Below are positions 23,857-32,358 of a DNA stretch of 64,000 nt, in pieces. Position numbers and translations under genes: made by a program. The notes under the pieces were generated by a model. It saw only the letters and a program-made list of their open reading frames with translations, was not told where the DNA came from and did no database searches. Each line of letters begins with the position of its first letter. Within the stretch, counting starts at the first letter, position 1. Origin of the DNA: Nocardioides sp. Root240 (GTDB lineage Bacteria > Actinomycetota > Actinomycetes > Propionibacteriales > Nocardioidaceae); NCBI RefSeq assembly GCF_001428825.1, contig NZ_LMIT01000001.1, forward strand, positions 25,670 through 89,669, written 5' to 3'.

Positions 23857-25190
23857 GCTGTCGCTCCCAGCAGCTGCTTCGTCGTTCCGCCACCCGTGGA
23901 CCCGGACGGGGCGAGCCCACCGGTCAGCCCGGACAGCAGCCCGTTGGGACCGAGCAGGCCGCCGTTCAGCAGCTGGCTCAGGTCGAGGTTCGGCAGCGAG
24001 TTGAGCAGCTTGCAGACCGGGCTGCCCTTCAGCGCGACCTTCTTGCAGTCGGCCTTCATCTGCTTGAGCAGGTCGAGGTCGCTGAGCACCCTGGCGCAGG
24101 CCGTGCTGGTCAGGCTGCCGCTCTTGAGGCAGCGACCGACCTGGTCCAGCACCTGACCGAGGTCGGGCAGCTGGATGGCCGGCAGGCCCAAGGTGTGGAA
24201 CAGGTTCGTGAGGTCGATGTCGACGCGGGCGATGGTGTCGGCGTAGTCGCCCTGGACGATGTCGTTGGCCGACTGGGGGAAGGGGAAGCTCACCAGCAGG
24301 TTGAGCCCCGGTGCCAGCTGCTCGTCGGCCTGACGGAGGCGGCGCAGGATCGGGCTCAGGTCCTCCAGGATCGCGAGCACGTCCTCCTTGCTCGCGTTGA
24401 TCACCCTCGTGCCGACCTTGCCGAGCCGGTCGAGTGCGCCGAGCATGTCGATCAGCTCGTCGTGCTGGGCCGAGAGGACCTCGATCGCCGGGCCCGTCGC
24501 GTCGAGCGCGTCGCTGATCGTCTGCTTCTCGGAGTTCAGCGTGGAGGTCAGGTTGTTGAGCGACTCGAGGGCGTTGATGATCTGGACCTTCTGCTGGTCC
24601 ACGGTGCCCACGACCGAGTCGAGCGAGGACAGCAGGTTGCGCAGCCGGTCCTCCCGACCGGACATCACCTGGTTGGCCTCGCGGGTGATGGTGCCGAGCT
24701 GGGCCACGCCGCCGCCGCTGAGCAGGAAGGACAGTGCGCCGAGCACCTCCTCGACCTCGGGGTTGCGCCCGGTCTTGGCGAGGTCGATCGTGTCGCCCTC
24801 GGCCAGCCGACCCGTCGGCGCCTCCTCCTTCGGCGCCTCCAGGGCGACGTACTTCTCGCCGAGGAGCGACACCTGACGGATGTCCGCGATCGCGTTGTCG
24901 GGCAGCTCGACGTCCTTGCGGATCAGCAGCTTGACCTTGGCGTTCCAGCCGGAACGCTCCACCTCGGACACCTCGCCGACGGTGACGTCGTCGACCATCA
25001 CCGGCGAGCGCGGCACGACGTTGAGGACGTCCTTGAAGTAGACCGTGATCTCGAAGGCGTCGTCCGCGTCGACCTCGTGGCCGGGCAGCGGCAGGTCATA
25101 GGCGCCGTCGAAGCTGCTGCAGCCCGTCAGGACGGCGAGCCCCAGCAGTCCCGCCAGAGCGGAACGCCAGCTGCGGATCGATCGGGTCAT
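23853..25190 (-). CDS. mce4E: Mce-family lipoprotein MceE (LprN-like)
   Basis: 445 residues. A lipoprotein signal peptide ends in LAVLTGC24, then an MCE domain (DAFEITVYFKDVLNVVPRSPVMVDDVTVGEVSEVE), a helical needle region (about 130-330), and a Gly/Leu-rich C-terminus. In mce operons the fifth gene is typically the lipoprotein subunit (LprN in mce4). ATG at 25190 shares its A with the mceD stop (TGATG). Confidence 0.87.
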   Translation of the reverse strand: MTRSIRSWRSALAGLLGLAVLTGCSSFDGAYDLPLPGHEVDADDAFEITVYFKDVLNVVPRSPVMVDDVTVGEVSEVERSGWNAKVKLLIRKDVELPDNAIADIRQVSLLGEKYVALEAPKEEAPTGRLAEGDTIDLAKTGRNPEVEEVLGALSFLLSGGGVAQLGTITREANQVMSGREDRLRNLLSSLDSVVGTVDQQKVQIINALESLNNLTSTLNSEKQTISDALDATGPAIEVLSAQHDELIDMLGALDRLGKVGTRVINASKEDVLAILEDLSPILRRLRQADEQLAPGLNLLVSFPFPQSANDIVQGDYADTIARVDIDLTNLFHTLGLPAIQLPDLGQVLDQVGRCLKSGSLTSTACARVLSDLDLLKQMKADCKKVALKGSPVCKLLNSLPNLDLSQLLNGGLLGPNGLLSGLTGGLAPSGSTGGGTTKQLLGATA

Positions 25191-26440
25191 CACGAGCCAC
25201 CTCCGAGCAGGGTCGCCATGGAGACACCGTCTCCGCTCATGTACGACACCGGCATCGCACCGGGAAGCTGGATCCCTCGGCTCGTGTCGGCCCCTGCCTG
25301 CTTGGCCTTGGGCAGGTACGACTTGTACTCCGGCGGGAGCCAGGGAAGCTTGGTGAGCACCGGCTCGAGCACCTTCTCGACGAGGGCGCACGCGGTGTCC
25401 TTGAGGGCCGGCGGCATCGCGGGGTTCTGCTGGATGACGGCACAGATGAACCCGTCGGCGTCCCACACGTAGCCACCGATGCCGATCCTGCTGTTCTGCG
25501 AGTCGCTCACGTGGTCGAAGCCGGCCTGCAGGTTGGCCATCGCGGTCGGCGCGGCGCGCATCGCCCGGGCCAGGCTGTCCTTCTCGGAGACGATCGTGTT
25601 CATCACGTCGGTGAGCTTGCGGACGTCGGTCACGAACGCGTCGCGGTTCTTGGTCACGAAGCCCTTCACGCTGCCGACGGCCTGGGCCACGGAGGCCACG
25701 GCCCGCTCGAGCTCGTCGCTCTCCTCGGCCAGCATCCCCGACACCCCGGCCAGGTCCTTCATGAAGGCCCGGACCAGCTTGTCGTTCTTCGCGAGGGTGT
25801 CGGTGAACTCGGCGAGCTGGGTCACGGTCTCGAACAGCGGCCCCGCGCCGTTGCCGAAGGTCTCGGCGGCGTCGGCGAGGTCGTGGATCATCTGGTTGCC
25901 CTGGGCCCCCTGGCCGTCGAAGGCCTTCTCCCCCGCCTCGAGCAGGTGGTCGAGGGTGCCGTCCTTGTTCACGCCGTTCGGGCCGAGGGCCCGGGTCAGC
26001 GTCTGGAGGCTGTTGTAGATCCGGTCCAGCTCGACCGGCACGCCGGTCTGCTGGAGCGCGATGTCCGCTCCGTCGGCCATTGCCTTGTCGCCGTCACCGA
26101 AGACCGGGGTCAGCTGGACGAAGCGGTCCGCGACGAGCGTCGGGGTCACGATGACCGCCTGGGCGTCGGCGGGGATCTGGTACTGCGCGTCGTACTCCAT
26201 CTCGACGCGCACCGAGTTGCCCTCGGGGATCACGGCGGTCACCTTGCCGACGTTGACGCCGAGCACGCGCACGTCGGTGCCCTCGTAGACACTGACAGCG
26301 CGCGGGAAGTGCGCGGTCACGGTCTTGATCTCGGCCGGCGAGCGGAGCAGGTTGACCGTCACGGCGACGAGCAGGAGCACGGCGAGGCCGGCCAGCACGC
26401 GGCGTTCGATGCGCTTGAGGATCGTGGTCACCATCGTCAT
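25190..26440 (-). CDS. mce4D: Mce-family protein MceD of the mce4-type operon
   Basis: 416 residues: signal anchor (RVLAGLAVLLLVAVTVNLL), MCE domain (ISVYEGTDVRVLGVNVGKVTAVIPEGN-like block near 50-75, then TPTLVADRFVQLTP), a long alpha-helical segment, and a Pro-rich C-terminal tail (LPWLPPEYKSYLPKAK). Start at 26440 shares one base with the mceC stop. The longer upstream frame is rejected because it runs into mceC. Confidence 0.87.
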   Translation of the reverse strand: MTMVTTILKRIERRVLAGLAVLLLVAVTVNLLRSPAEIKTVTAHFPRAVSVYEGTDVRVLGVNVGKVTAVIPEGNSVRVEMEYDAQYQIPADAQAVIVTPTLVADRFVQLTPVFGDGDKAMADGADIALQQTGVPVELDRIYNSLQTLTRALGPNGVNKDGTLDHLLEAGEKAFDGQGAQGNQMIHDLADAAETFGNGAGPLFETVTQLAEFTDTLAKNDKLVRAFMKDLAGVSGMLAEESDELERAVASVAQAVGSVKGFVTKNRDAFVTDVRKLTDVMNTIVSEKDSLARAMRAAPTAMANLQAGFDHVSDSQNSRIGIGGYVWDADGFICAVIQQNPAMPPALKDTACALVEKVLEPVLTKLPWLPPEYKSYLPKAKQAGADTSRGIQLPGAMPVSYMSGDGVSMATLLGGGS

Positions 26441-27420
26441 CACTCCACGAACCCGGGTACGAACTCGCCGGTCGGCAGGGCCAGCAGGTTGGACGCGTAG
26501 GCGTCGAACCACGGGCCGGTGCCGACGATGTTGCCGAGGATGTCGACGTAGGGGCCGAGCGCCGCGAGCGTCTCCTTGAGCTTCTTCTTCTTCGAGACGA
26601 GGAAGCTGACGAGTCCGTCGACCTCCTTGAGGGCCGGGCCGATCTGCTTCTCGTTGTCCTTGACCAGGCCTCGGAGCTCGACGGCGAGGCTGCGGGCGTT
26701 GACCAGCAGGTCGTGCACGGCGGCCTTGCGCTTGGTCAGCTCCTGGAAGACGAGGTCGCTGTTCTTCATCAGGCCCACGATGTCGCCGCTGCGGTCGGCC
26801 AGGACCTTGCTGACGTCCTTCGAGCTGTCGAGCAGCGTCTGCAGCTCCTCGTCGCGGGAGGCCACGCTCCGCGAGAGACGGGCGATGCCGTCGAACGAGG
26901 CCTGGATCTCGGGCGCGGAGACGTCGAGGGTGTCGGCCACCGTGTCCAGCGCCTTCGAGAGCTGCTCGGTGTCGATCTTCTCGGTCGTGGAGGCCAGGTC
27001 GCCGAACACGCCCACGATGTCGTACGCCGACTCCGTCCGCTCGAGCGGGATGGTCCCACCCGCCGCCAGCTGGCCACTGCCGCCCGGCTGGACGTCGAGG
27101 AACTTCTCGCCGAGCAGGTTCAGCACCTCGATCGAGGCCGCACTGTCCTTGCCGAACTCGACGTCGCCGTCGAGCTCGAACTTGACCTTCACCCGGTCGC
27201 CGGCGAGGGCCACCTGGGTGACGCGGCCGACCCGGATGCCGCCCACCTGGACGATGTTGCCCTTGTGGATGCCGCTGGCGTCGCTGAACTCGGCGTAGTA
27301 GGTCGTCCCGCGGAAACCGGGGAACTTGCCGAGGTTGAAGGTGGCCGCGGAGATCACGGCCATCAGCACGAGGGTGATCGTGCCGAGCCGGAGGATGCGG
27401 GCCTCGCTCGTGTTCGCCAT
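26440..27420 (-). CDS. mce4C: Mce-family protein MceC of the mce4-type operon
   Basis: 326 residues: membrane anchor (RLGTITLVLMAVISAATFNLG), MCE domain (GIHKGNIVQVGGIRVGRVTQVALAGD ... VLNLLGEKFLDVQP), helical region to about 300, and a short C-terminus ending GEFVPGFVE. MceC is shorter than A, B and D. Start ATG at 27420 shares one base with the mceB stop, deciding it against a much longer open frame to 28941. Confidence 0.87.
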   Translation of the reverse strand: MANTSEARILRLGTITLVLMAVISAATFNLGKFPGFRGTTYYAEFSDASGIHKGNIVQVGGIRVGRVTQVALAGDRVKVKFELDGDVEFGKDSAASIEVLNLLGEKFLDVQPGGSGQLAAGGTIPLERTESAYDIVGVFGDLASTTEKIDTEQLSKALDTVADTLDVSAPEIQASFDGIARLSRSVASRDEELQTLLDSSKDVSKVLADRSGDIVGLMKNSDLVFQELTKRKAAVHDLLVNARSLAVELRGLVKDNEKQIGPALKEVDGLVSFLVSKKKKLKETLAALGPYVDILGNIVGTGPWFDAYASNLLALPTGEFVPGFVE

Positions 27421-28523
27421 CAGTGGTCCTGGCACCGGGGAGCGGTGGACTTGAACGAGAAGTTCTCGATGTACTTGGTGATCTGCTTCAGCAGCGCCTG
27501 CTCGCCGATGATGGGCAGCTTGATCGTGGCCGAGACCCCACAGATGTAGTACTGGTACCAGGAGCCGTAGGTCCCGGTTCGAGTCTGGTCGTCCATGGTC
27601 TCCGGCATCCGGTCGAGCAGCTGACCGAGGTTCTTGCGGTTCTCCGGCCGGTTGAGCAGCTTCGCGAGGTCGCGCAGCGCGGCGATGTCCTCCTTGAGGA
27701 GCGGCCGGCCGCGACGGAGCAGGTCGGCCACCGTCACGGTGAGCTGCGAGATGTTGTCGAGGGAGGAGCCGATCGTGTCCCGGTCCCTGGCGAGGTCGGT
27801 CATCCAGTCCTTGAGCTCGACGACGAGGGAGCTGAGCTGCTCGTGGCGGTCGTCGACGGTCTTCAGCGTGGTGCTGAGGTTGCCGATGACCTCGCCGATC
27901 AGCTGGTCGCGGTTGGCCAGCGAGGTCGTCAGGGACGCGGTGTGGGCCAGCAGGCTCTTGACCGTGCCGCCCTCGCCCTGGAGCACCTGGACCAGGTTCA
28001 TGCTCAGCTCGTTGACCTGGTCGGGCGTGAGCGCCGCGAACAGCGGCTTGAAGCCGTCGAAGAGGACGGTCAGGTCGAGCGCCGGCTTGGTGTTGCCGAC
28101 CGGGATGGTCGCACCGTCGGCGAGCGCCTTCGCACCGTCGGCGCCGGAGCCCTCCTCGAGCGCCAGGTAGCGGTCCCCGACGAGGTTGAGGAAGCGGATC
28201 TCGGCCCGCGAGGCGGTGGTCATCTCGACCCCCGCGTCGACCTTGAAGGTCACCTTCGCCATCGAGCGCTGGTAGTGCTCGACCTTCTTGACCTCGCCGA
28301 CGTTGACGCCGGCGACCCGGACGTCGTCGCCCTTCTCGAGCATCGTGGCGTTGGTGAAGATCGCCTGGTACTCGTTGCGCTCGCCGAAGCCGACGTTGCC
28401 CATGATCACGACGAGCACGCCGGTGACCAGGATCGAGACGGCCGTGAAGATGCCGAGCTTGATCGCAGCCGCGGTGGTGACCGCGTTGCGGCGGTTGAGC
28501 AGGTGGCCCGCGTTGTCGCTCAT
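27420..28523 (-). CDS. mce4B: Mce-family protein MceB of the mce4-type operon
   Basis: 367 residues: basic N-terminus, signal anchor (LGIFTAVSILVTGVLVVIMG), MCE domain (MLEKGDDVRVAGVNVGEVKKVEHYQ; FLNLVGDRYLALE), helical domain, and a C-terminal tail with two cysteines (YYICGVS, APRCQDH). Second subunit of the inferred sterol-import tunnel. Starts within the last bases of mceA (ATGA overlap). Confidence 0.88.
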   Translation of the reverse strand: MSDNAGHLLNRRNAVTTAAAIKLGIFTAVSILVTGVLVVIMGNVGFGERNEYQAIFTNATMLEKGDDVRVAGVNVGEVKKVEHYQRSMAKVTFKVDAGVEMTTASRAEIRFLNLVGDRYLALEEGSGADGAKALADGATIPVGNTKPALDLTVLFDGFKPLFAALTPDQVNELSMNLVQVLQGEGGTVKSLLAHTASLTTSLANRDQLIGEVIGNLSTTLKTVDDRHEQLSSLVVELKDWMTDLARDRDTIGSSLDNISQLTVTVADLLRRGRPLLKEDIAALRDLAKLLNRPENRKNLGQLLDRMPETMDDQTRTGTYGSWYQYYICGVSATIKLPIIGEQALLKQITKYIENFSFKSTAPRCQDH

Positions 28524-29839
28524 CCGGCAGCCCTCCCCTCACGCACGACCGGGCCGTAGAGCAGCGTGCCCAGGGAGCCGTACGACGCCGGGTCGTGCCC
28601 GCTCTTGTCGGCGAGGATCGCGTTGACCACCTTCTGCTCGGGGGCGCTGCCGGCGTACCCGCTGTTGATGCCGATCGGGTTCGGGTTCTCCAGCCCGGGG
28701 ATCGGGAACGGCAGGTAGCCGCCCTTCTCGTCGAGGTCGGTGCCCTGGTCGAGCGGCACCGGCGGCGCCGGCACGGTGAACTTCGGCAGGCCCAGGCACC
28801 ACGGTCCGTGTCCGACCTCGCCGTAGGTCGGCAGGTCGCGCTCGTCGAAGGCGCGGAACTGCGGCGAGCCGAGCTCGATCTTCTGCCTGACCCAGTTGCC
28901 CTCGAAGGTCTTGGAGAGGATCGGCTCGTAGTTGGCCGCACCGCGAATCAGGCACGGGAACTCCGGCGAGTAGTCCGCGAGCAGCCCGATGACGGGCTCG
29001 GTCACCTCGCCCATCCGGATCAGGTTCTGCTCGTTGGTCGCCAGCAGGCGGGTCGACGTCTTCGCGAGGCCGGTGAGGTCGGAGAAGAAGACGTCGAGGT
29101 CCTCGGACTTCTGCGTGATCGTCTTGCTGGTGACCGTGACGTTGTCGAGGACGTCGAGCAGGTCGGGCGCCGCGACGTCGTAGGCGTCGGCGACGTCGGC
29201 CAGCGCGATCAGGTCCTCCTTGAGCGTGGGCAGCGAGTCGTCGATGGCGCCGATGTACTGGCCGAGCTGGTCCATCGTCTCGCCGAGCTCGTTGCCGCGA
29301 CCCTCGAGCGCGGTGGCCACGGCGCTCAGGGTCATGTTGAGGTCGGCCGGGCGCACCGCGCGCAGCAGCGGGAACAGGTCGGCGAGCACCTGGCTCAGCT
29401 CGACGTTGGTCTCGACCCGGTCGGACGGGATGACGTCACCGTCGCGGAGCTCGCCGGAGGCACCCGTCTCGGGGCGGACAAGGGCCACGAACTTCTGGCC
29501 GAAGAGGGTGGTCGGCAGGATCTGGACGGTCACGTTGGCCGGGATCTTCTTCGCGGCATCCGGCTCGAGGTCGAGGGTGATCGAGGCCTGCTTGCCGTCC
29601 TGGTCGATCTTCGCGACGCGGCCGACGAGGACGCCGTTGATGCGGACGTCGCCGAACTTGGCGAGCTGCAGGCCCGCTCGGTCGGCCTTGACCGTGATCG
29701 TCGTGGTGCTGTCGAAGGCCTTGTTGTAGATCGAGACCGACAGCCACACGAGCAGGGCGATGGCGGTCAGGAAGCCGATGCCGGCGACCAGGAGCCGGTT
29801 GTGCTCCCGGGCGCTGTCGTGGTGGATGTTGACGAGCAT
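28520..29839 (-). CDS. mce4A: Mce-family protein MceA of the mce4-type operon
   Basis: 439 residues: signal anchor (LLVAGIGFLTAIALLVWLSVSIY), MCE domain (GLQLAKFGDVRINGVLVGRVAKIDQDGK; ILPTTLFGQKFVALVRP), a helical region with VLDNVTVTSKTITQKSEDLDVFF, and a long Pro/Gly-rich C-terminal tail. First MCE subunit, directly after the two permeases. In mycobacteria Mce4 imports cholesterol; the KstR box before yrbE4A supports the same substrate class here. Confidence 0.88.
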   Translation of the reverse strand: MLVNIHHDSAREHNRLLVAGIGFLTAIALLVWLSVSIYNKAFDSTTTITVKADRAGLQLAKFGDVRINGVLVGRVAKIDQDGKQASITLDLEPDAAKKIPANVTVQILPTTLFGQKFVALVRPETGASGELRDGDVIPSDRVETNVELSQVLADLFPLLRAVRPADLNMTLSAVATALEGRGNELGETMDQLGQYIGAIDDSLPTLKEDLIALADVADAYDVAAPDLLDVLDNVTVTSKTITQKSEDLDVFFSDLTGLAKTSTRLLATNEQNLIRMGEVTEPVIGLLADYSPEFPCLIRGAANYEPILSKTFEGNWVRQKIELGSPQFRAFDERDLPTYGEVGHGPWCLGLPKFTVPAPPVPLDQGTDLDEKGGYLPFPIPGLENPNPIGINSGYAGSAPEQKVVNAILADKSGHDPASYGSLGTLLYGPVVREGRAAG

Positions 29840-29854
29840 CAGCCGATCACCCCC

Positions 29855-30694
29855 TCATCCCGTGATCCGGACGGTGGTGGTCGAGCCCCAGATGGCGAAG
29901 CTCAGGAAGAAGTCCGCGACCACGATGGTCACGATGCTGGTCCGGATCGCCTTGCCGACCGCGCGGCCCACGCCCGCCGGTCCCCCGGAGGCGGTGTAGC
30001 CGTAGTAGCAGTGGATGAGGATCACCGCGACGGCCAGGAAGAGCAGCTTGAAGAACGACCAGATCATGTCGATCGGCGGCAGGAACTGCAGGAAGTAGTG
30101 GTCGTAGGTGCCACCGGACTGGCCGTAGATGTAGACCACGATCAGCCGCGGCGAGAGGTACGACGCGCACAGCGCCACGATGTAGAGCGGGATGACGGCG
30201 ACGAAGGCGGCGATCATCCGGGTGGTCACCAGGAAGGGCAGGGACGGGATGCCCATCACCTCGAGCGCGTCGATCTCCTCCGAGATCCGCATCGCGCCGA
30301 GGCGGGCGGTGTAGCCGCAGCCCACCGTCGCGGCGAGCGCGATCGACGAGACCAGCGGAGCCACCTCGCGGGTGTTGAAGTACGCCGAGATGAACGCGCT
30401 GAACTTCGCGACGCCGATCTGGCTGAGCGAGGCGTAGCCCTGGATGCCGACCTCGGTGCCGGCGAAGAAGGCCATGAACGCGATGACGCCGACCGAGCCG
30501 AGGATCAGGCTCAGGCCGCCCGCGCCGAAGGCGACCTCGGCGAGGGTGTTGCTGATCTCGCGGGGGTAGCGGCGGATCGCGCGGGGCGCCCAGGCGAGGG
30601 CCTTGGCGTAGAAGAGCAGCTGGTCGCCGTACCCCTCGAGGGTGGAGCGCCCGCTCTTGTAGGCATCGCCCGCCACCTGGCCCACGACCGCCAT
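29855..30694 (-). CDS. yrbE4B: MlaE-type permease YrbEB of the mce4-type operon
   Basis: 279 residues with five to six transmembrane helices. Family landmarks are REVAPLVSSIALAATVGCGYTARLGAMRISEEIDALEVMG, the coupling-helix/EExDAL motif, and ASGGPAGVGRAVGKAIRTS near the C-terminus. It forms the ABC permease with YrbE4A; the MceG ATPase is not encoded in the window. Start ATG overlaps the yrbE4A stop. Confidence 0.9.
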   Translation of the reverse strand: MAVVGQVAGDAYKSGRSTLEGYGDQLLFYAKALAWAPRAIRRYPREISNTLAEVAFGAGGLSLILGSVGVIAFMAFFAGTEVGIQGYASLSQIGVAKFSAFISAYFNTREVAPLVSSIALAATVGCGYTARLGAMRISEEIDALEVMGIPSLPFLVTTRMIAAFVAVIPLYIVALCASYLSPRLIVVYIYGQSGGTYDHYFLQFLPPIDMIWSFFKLLFLAVAVILIHCYYGYTASGGPAGVGRAVGKAIRTSIVTIVVADFFLSFAIWGSTTTVRITG

Positions 30695-31467
30695 CAGAGG
30701 CCCACCGGCGGAGCGACCTGGAAGTAGATGGCCGTGATGACGGCGTTCAGGAAGAACAGCGCCATGAAGGCGATGATGACCGACTCGTTGACCGCGCGGC
30801 CCACACCGCTCGGGCCGCCGCCGGCGTTGAGGCCCTTGTAGGCACCGATGATCGCGGCGAGCCAGCCGAAGATGAGCGCCTTGACCATCGCGATGTAGAG
30901 GTCGGGCAGCGAGGCGAGTGCGGTGAACGAGGAGAGGAAGGCGCCGGCGGAGCCGCCCTGGACGATCACCGTGAAGAAGTAGCCGCCACCGATGCCGGTG
31001 CCGATCACGATGCCGTTGATCATCAGCGCGACGAACATGGTCGCGACCACCCGGGGGGCGACGAGTCGCTCGAGCGGGTCGATGCCGAGGACCTCCATGG
31101 CATCGATCTCCTCACGGATCTTGCGCGCCCCGAGGTCGGAGCAGATCGCCGACCCTGCGGCCCCGGCGATGATCATCGCGGCCGCCATGGGAGCCGCCTC
31201 ACGGACCGTCGCGAGCACGGCCGTCGCGCCGGCGAAGGACTGGGCGCCGAGCTGGCCGGTCAGGTTGCCGACCTGCAGCGAGATCACTGCGCCGAACGGG
31301 ATCGAGACCATGATCGTCGGCATCAGCGTGACGCTGGTGACGAACCAGGCCTGCTCGAGGAACTCCCGGAACTGGAAGGGGCGGGTGAAGATCCGCTTGG
31401 TGACCTCGACCACCATCAACGCGATCTCACCGGGGCCGCGCACGACCGATACGGCGTTGAACGCCAC
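30694..31467 (-). CDS. yrbE4A: MlaE-type permease YrbEA, first gene of the mce4-type operon
   Basis: 257 residues of integral membrane permease: REAAPMAAAMIIAGAAGSAICSDLGARKIREEIDAMEVLG carries the EExDAM motif, and NAGGGPSGVGRAVNESV the C-terminal motif. GTG at 31467 has GAGAGGAG nine bases upstream, which decides the start over a longer frame to 31725. A KstR-like box lies 64 bases upstream, so this is the operon head. Confidence 0.9.
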   Translation of the reverse strand: MAFNAVSVVRGPGEIALMVVEVTKRIFTRPFQFREFLEQAWFVTSVTLMPTIMVSIPFGAVISLQVGNLTGQLGAQSFAGATAVLATVREAAPMAAAMIIAGAAGSAICSDLGARKIREEIDAMEVLGIDPLERLVAPRVVATMFVALMINGIVIGTGIGGGYFFTVIVQGGSAGAFLSSFTALASLPDLYIAMVKALIFGWLAAIIGAYKGLNAGGGPSGVGRAVNESVIIAFMALFFLNAVITAIYFQVAPPVGL

Positions 31468-31530
31468 GCCCCGACTCCTCTCCCCGACTCCCCCATGGAC
31501 CAGGCCCCCGGAGGAGCCGACGCGCCATAG

Positions 31531-31544
31531 TAGAACACGTTCTC
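31531..31544. promoter_or_regulatory. KstR-like operator before the mce4-type operon
   Basis: TAGAACACGTTCTC matches TNNAACNNGTTNNA except for the last base. Known mce4 operons are KstR-controlled, and the distance of 64 bases to the yrbE4A GTG is reasonable. The rest of 31468-31671 shows nothing I can name. Confidence 0.7.
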
Positions 31545-31671
31545 GTTGTGACCAATGCGACACCCTGTGACGGGAGCCACATCCGGTCACCACCGGGCTC
31601 AACGGGCCTCCGGCGGACCGGGTCACGCCGCGCCCCGGCTTTCCCGGGCGCGGCCTGCATAGGATCGCCCC

Positions 31672-32358
31672 GTGCCGCCGTCCCCGTCCCGCCTTCCGGA
31701 ACCCCTGCGGGCGATCGGGAGCCACCCGTCCGCGGTCCTGCTCGGCGCCCAGCTGGTCCTGGTGCTGGCCTACCCCGCGTTGCAGGAGTCGACGGTCGGC
31801 CGGGCGTTCGCGGGCGTCGCGCAGATGGTGGTCGTGCTGAGCGCGGTGTGGGCCGTGCGTCGTACCGAGGTGCTGACCTGGGTCGCGCTCCTGCTCGGCG
31901 CGCCGGCGGTCGTGCTGGCCGTGGCCGAGGCGGTGCAGCCCGAGGTCGGCTGGGTCGTGGTCGTCTCAGCGGCCTTCCACGTGCCCTTCTACTTCTTCGT
32001 CTCCTACGCCCTGATCCGCTACCTCTTCCACGACGAGAAGGTCACCCGCGACGAGCTCTTCGCCACCGGCGCCGCCTTCACGGTGGTCGCGTGGGGCTTC
32101 GCCTACCTGTACGCCGCCGCGCAGGTCGTGTGGCCCGGGTCCTTCGTGGGCTGGTCCAGCCCCGACGGCAGCGCGGACCTCCCGTGGTTCGAGCTGCTCT
32201 ACCTGTCGTTCACCACGCTCACCAGCGTGGGCCTCTCCGACGTCTACCCGGTCCTCGCGCACGCCCGGTCGCTGGTCATGATCGAGCAGGTGGCCGGCGT
32301 GTTCTACGTGGCGCTGGTGGTCGCCCGCCTCGTGGGGCTCACGGCCCGCCGGGGCTGA
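31672..32358 (+). CDS. Two-TM-type ion channel family protein with atypical filter
   Basis: 228 residues, about six hydrophobic segments. The C-terminal part is laid out like a bacterial potassium channel pore: pore helix WFELLYLSFTTL, then TSVGLSD (184-190) where K+ channels have TVGYGD, then an inner helix (LVMIEQVAGVFYVALVVARLVGL). The altered filter makes K+ selectivity doubtful. GTG start at 31672. Ends inside the 3' end of the convergent MFS gene. Confidence 0.65.
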   Translation: MPPSPSRLPEPLRAIGSHPSAVLLGAQLVLVLAYPALQESTVGRAFAGVAQMVVVLSAVWAVRRTEVLTWVALLLGAPAVVLAVAEAVQPEVGWVVVVSAAFHVPFYFFVSYALIRYLFHDEKVTRDELFATGAAFTVVAWGFAYLYAAAQVVWPGSFVGWSSPDGSADLPWFELLYLSFTTLTSVGLSDVYPVLAHARSLVMIEQVAGVFYVALVVARLVGLTARRG

